Of a stretch of 64,000 nt of DNA, positions 61,693 to 64,000 are shown one piece after another. The first letter of the stretch is position 1, and the number at the start of each line of letters is the position of its first letter. The notes under the pieces were generated by a model. The model ran no database searches, was not told the origin of the DNA, and saw only the letters and a list, made by a program, of their open reading frames with translations. Made by a program: the position numbers and the translations under genes. The stretch spans positions 124,001 to 188,000 of the forward strand of contig NZ_QETF01000001.1 of NCBI RefSeq assembly GCF_003129565.1, written 5' to 3'. The DNA comes from Salibaculum griseiflavum (GTDB lineage Bacteria > Pseudomonadota > Alphaproteobacteria > Rhodobacterales > Rhodobacteraceae).

Positions 61693-62630
61693 CCAAAATG
61701 CCCGAGAGCCGAATGCAAGACTCGCAACATCAGACAGATACCACCATGCAAAGGCTGGTGATTATCACCGGCCCCTCCGGTGCCGGTCGATCCACCGCGA
61801 CCCAAATCCTCGAGGATTTGGGCTTCGAGGCCATCGACAACATTCCCATGTCGATGTTGCGGCGGCTGCTCGATGCACCCGGTGGCGACCGGCCGATGGC
61901 TGTGGGTGTGGACATCCGCAATCGTGATTTCTCGGTCGAGGGATTGCAGGACCTGGTCGAATGGCTGGAGGCGCGCGACGACCTGGCGCTGCAACTGATG
62001 TTCCTCGACTGCTCCGAGGACGTGCTGGTCCGGCGTTATTCCGAGACAAGGCGCCGCCATCCGCTCGTGCCAGATGCCCCCGCCATTACAGGCATTGAGC
62101 AGGAGATCGGCTTGCTGGCGCCGATTCGTGCCCAAGCCGATATCGTCATCGACACGAGCGAGTTGAGCCCGCATGACCTCAAGGCGGCTCTGGCCGAGTG
62201 GTTCTCGGATGACCGGGCATCGACGATGGGGGTCACTCTGCACTCGTTTTCCTACAAGAGGGGCCTGCCCAAGGGCGTCGACATGATGTTCGATTGCCGA
62301 TTTCTGCACAATCCTCACTGGGATCCCGCCCTGAGGCCGCTCAACGGGCTTGAAAAGGCGGTCCAGGCCCATGTCGAGCAGGATCCCCGCTTTGCCGGGT
62401 TTACCGGCCAGGTGCAGGCGCTGTTACTGGATCTGTTGCCGGCCTTCCGAAAAGAGGGCAAGGCCCATCTTTCCGTCGGCTTCGGATGTACCGGAGGGCA
62501 ACACCGTTCGGTCGTCGTCACCGAAACCGTGGCCCGGGGGCTTGCAGAGGCGGGGTGGCAGGTGTCTATAAGGCACGGGGAACAAGATCGCTGGGGTCGC
62601 GGGGCGACCAAACGGGACAGGCAGGCGTGA
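61689..62630 (+). CDS. rapZ: RapZ/YvcJ family nucleotide-binding protein
   Basis: A 313-residue P-loop protein. The Walker A is IITGPSGAGRSTATQILEDLGFEAIDNIP, with Arg in place of the usual Lys (GxSGAGRS is the family norm). FLDCSEDVLVRRYSETRRRHPL, LHSFSYKRGLPKGVDMMFDCRFLHNPHW and GFGCTGGQHRSVVVTE are diagnostic. In E. coli RapZ it is an RNA adaptor for GlmZ decay; in alphaproteobacteria its role is less clear. It starts at GTG 61689 inside the hprK stop. It overlaps the EIIA gene by 4 bp. Confidence 0.94.
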   Translation: MTKMPESRMQDSQHQTDTTMQRLVIITGPSGAGRSTATQILEDLGFEAIDNIPMSMLRRLLDAPGGDRPMAVGVDIRNRDFSVEGLQDLVEWLEARDDLALQLMFLDCSEDVLVRRYSETRRRHPLVPDAPAITGIEQEIGLLAPIRAQADIVIDTSELSPHDLKAALAEWFSDDRASTMGVTLHSFSYKRGLPKGVDMMFDCRFLHNPHWDPALRPLNGLEKAVQAHVEQDPRFAGFTGQVQALLLDLLPAFRKEGKAHLSVGFGCTGGQHRSVVVTETVARGLAEAGWQVSIRHGEQDRWGRGATKRDRQA

Positions 62631-63019
62631 TCGGGATCGTTATCGTGGCGCATGGGGGATTGGCAGCGGAATATCTTTCCGCGGTCGAACATGTCGTGGG
62701 CCGTCAGCCCGGCATCCGCGCCATCGCGATCGAGGCCGAGGTCGACCGGTCGGCCAAGCAGGAAGAAATCTGCACAGCCGCGGATGCCGTCGATAGCGGC
62801 GATGGCGTCGTGATCGTGACCGACATGTTTGGTGGATCGCCTTCCAACCTGTCATTGCGCGCCTGCAGCCCGGAGAATCGCCGCATCATCTATGGGGCCA
62901 ATCTGCCCATGCTGGTGAAACTGGCCAAGTCGCGCCGCAAGCCGGTTCCCGTCGCGGTGGAGGACGCACTTGCCGCGGGCCGAAAATACATCAACAGCCA
63001 TTCCGTCGGGCTGGACTAG
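62627..63019 (+). CDS. PTS EIIA component, mannose family (regulatory)
   Basis: A 130-residue EIIA domain. The phosphorylated His9 is in IVIVAHGGLAAEYLSAV, and VIVTDMFGGSPSNLSLRA is the other family motif. The end is a short helix. No EIIB, EIIC or EIID sugar permease genes accompany it, so it should regulate rather than import. The start is GTG 62627 overlapping the rapZ stop. HPr is 11 bp downstream. Often named ManX or PtsM-type in related genomes. Confidence 0.93.
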   Translation: MIGIVIVAHGGLAAEYLSAVEHVVGRQPGIRAIAIEAEVDRSAKQEEICTAADAVDSGDGVVIVTDMFGGSPSNLSLRACSPENRRIIYGANLPMLVKLAKSRRKPVPVAVEDALAAGRKYINSHSVGLD

Positions 63020-63030
63020 GGAGAGGGCCC

Positions 63031-63300
63031 ATGGCGCATCGCAACCTGGAGATCGTCAATATCAAGGGGCTGCACGCCCGCGCCTCGGCCAAGTTCGCCG
63101 AAACCGTCGAGCAGTTCGACGCAGAGGCCGAGGTGACCAAGGATGGGCTGTCCGCCGCAGGCGACAGCATCATGGGGCTTTTGATGTTGGCAGCATCCAA
63201 GGGAACCTTTATTGAGGTCGAAACCACGGGCGCGCAGGCCGAAGAACTTGCTGCGGCGCTCGAGGCGCTGGTGGCAGACAAGTTCGGCGAAGGGGACTGA
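63031..63300 (+). CDS. Phosphocarrier protein HPr
   Basis: An 89-residue HPr with His15 (IKGLHARASAKFAETV), phosphorylated by EI, and Ser46 (GDSIMGLLMLAASKG), the target of the HprK encoded upstream. Having both sites next to hprK supports Ser phosphorylation in this organism. EI (ptsP or ptsI) is not in the window. The gene is often called ptsH or npr. It ends the PTS unit; the acyltransferase gene follows 35 bp later. Confidence 0.95.
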   Translation: MAHRNLEIVNIKGLHARASAKFAETVEQFDAEAEVTKDGLSAAGDSIMGLLMLAASKGTFIEVETTGAQAEELAAALEALVADKFGEGD

Positions 63301-63335
63301 ATCCCGACCGCATCTCGAACGAGGGAAATTCACGT

Positions 63336-64000
63336 TTGACGGAAACGTCTTCCAGAAACCTGCACGACGCGCAGGGCCGTGGCGCTCCGAAGATCTATGA
63401 TCGCCGGAGCCTGACCTATTCCGATACCTTCGACAGCGTGCTGCTGCGGCTGCTCATCAAGTCCATGGAATGGTGTACCGGCAAGATCGAGGTGATCCGT
63501 CGCATCCGCCGCTTCGAAAGCCGCGACATTCCCAAGGGACAGGCCTTTTGGCCGGCCACGATGGAGATCATGGGGATCGACATTCAGACCCCGGAACACC
63601 AGCTCGACCGGATTCCCGAAAGCGGGCCGGTGATCCTCGTGGCCAACCACCCGCACGGCCTGATCGATGGCATGGTGCTGGCCGACGTGGTGGGCCGGCG
63701 GCGCAACGATTACCGCATTCTCACCCGTGCCTTGCTGACCGGCATCGACGAAAGCGCGGCCAGCTACATGATCCCCGTGCCATTCCCGCACGAGGCCGAC
63801 GCCCAGAAACAAATGATCGAGATGCGCGCCAAGGCGATGGATCATCTGGACAAGGACGGGCTGATCGCGCTGTTCCCGTCAGGCGTGGTGGCGCAGGCCG
63901 AAACCATGTTCGGCCCTGCGATCGAGGCGGAATGGAATGTCTTTACGGCCAAGATGATCCGCCGGTCGGGGGCGACCGTGGTGCCTTGCTATTTCCCGGG
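63336..64000 (+). CDS. 1-acyl-glycerol-3-phosphate-type acyltransferase (3' end outside window)
   Basis: At least 221 codons of a PlsC-like acyltransferase cut by the window end. The frame opens at TTG 63336 with GAGGGA about 7 nt before it. The acyltransferase motif I is NHPHGLIDG (HX4D), and a later motif III is LIALFPSGVVAQAETM. The N-terminal 75 residues are charged and may precede the domain. It would acylate a lysophospholipid or related acceptor at the membrane; substrate unknown. The TTG start should be treated with caution. Confidence 0.82.
   Translation, partial: MTETSSRNLHDAQGRGAPKIYDRRSLTYSDTFDSVLLRLLIKSMEWCTGKIEVIRRIRRFESRDIPKGQAFWPATMEIMGIDIQTPEHQLDRIPESGPVILVANHPHGLIDGMVLADVVGRRRNDYRILTRALLTGIDESAASYMIPVPFPHEADAQKQMIEMRAKAMDHLDKDGLIALFPSGVVAQAETMFGPAIEAEWNVFTAKMIRRSGATVVPCYFP

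Overview
The window is about 64 kb of GC-rich, densely coding chromosome from an alphaproteobacterium, most likely a Rhodobacterales (Roseobacter or Paracoccus relative). The signs are core genes in orders typical of this group (folK-rpoZ-rsh-DUF2062-pdxJ-acpS-lepB-rnc-era-DUF1491-recO; pckA divergent from chvI-chvG-hprK-rapZ-EIIA-HPr), the alphaproteobacterial families DUF1491 and DUF3429, a methylsuccinyl-CoA dehydrogenase of the ethylmalonyl-CoA pathway, and a perfect Fnr-type box. No tRNA, rRNA, CRISPR array, insertion sequence or prophage was found. This is ordinary core chromosome with a few unusual local features.

1-11 kb: the 3' end of a peroxiredoxin-like gene, an MscS channel, a minus-strand run (ridA, glycerophosphodiesterase, GNAT/FemAB-like protein, pterin carbinolamine dehydratase), a type I secretion ABC/HlyD pair without a visible substrate or TolC, a divergent mlaA-mlaC-small protein operon (outer-membrane lipid asymmetry), and a class A penicillin-binding protein. 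11-23 kb: glnK-amtB, an aromatic/aspartate aminotransferase with a sulfurtransferase, smpB, an AlkX/YcaQ-type DNA repair protein, dapA, a soluble lytic transglycosylase, a DMT transporter, and mnmD divergent from an FAD oxidoreductase.

23-43 kb: a flavin reductase, a thiamine-diphosphate enzyme, an omega-aminotransferase, a polytopic membrane protein behind an operator-like palindrome, smc, mltB, cytochrome b561, a glutathionyl-hydroquinone reductase, a MalY/PatB lyase, a def / def-like / fmt operon in which the middle gene has lost catalytic residues, a TRIC-type channel, rnhA, a methyltransferase, DUF3429, ispH, a cytochrome c and a NYN-domain protein.

43-56 kb: a long plus-strand series for folate, stringent response, vitamin B6, ACP activation, protein export, RNA processing and recombination. 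Many of its junctions are 1-4 bp overlaps. It contains a 60-residue protein preceded by a perfect TTGAT-N4-ATCAA Fnr box. Next come a lipoprotein, a twin-repeat secreted protein, trmO and mcd. Just beyond the mcd stop codon lies a diverged second copy of the mcd 3' end.

56-64 kb: a TauE/SafE exporter, pckA with repeated TTGCGCTAA-like elements upstream, and the chvI-chvG-hprK-rapZ-EIIA-HPr regulatory phosphotransferase cluster, ending in an acyltransferase cut by the window edge. Together these link envelope stress sensing, carbon status and gluconeogenesis.
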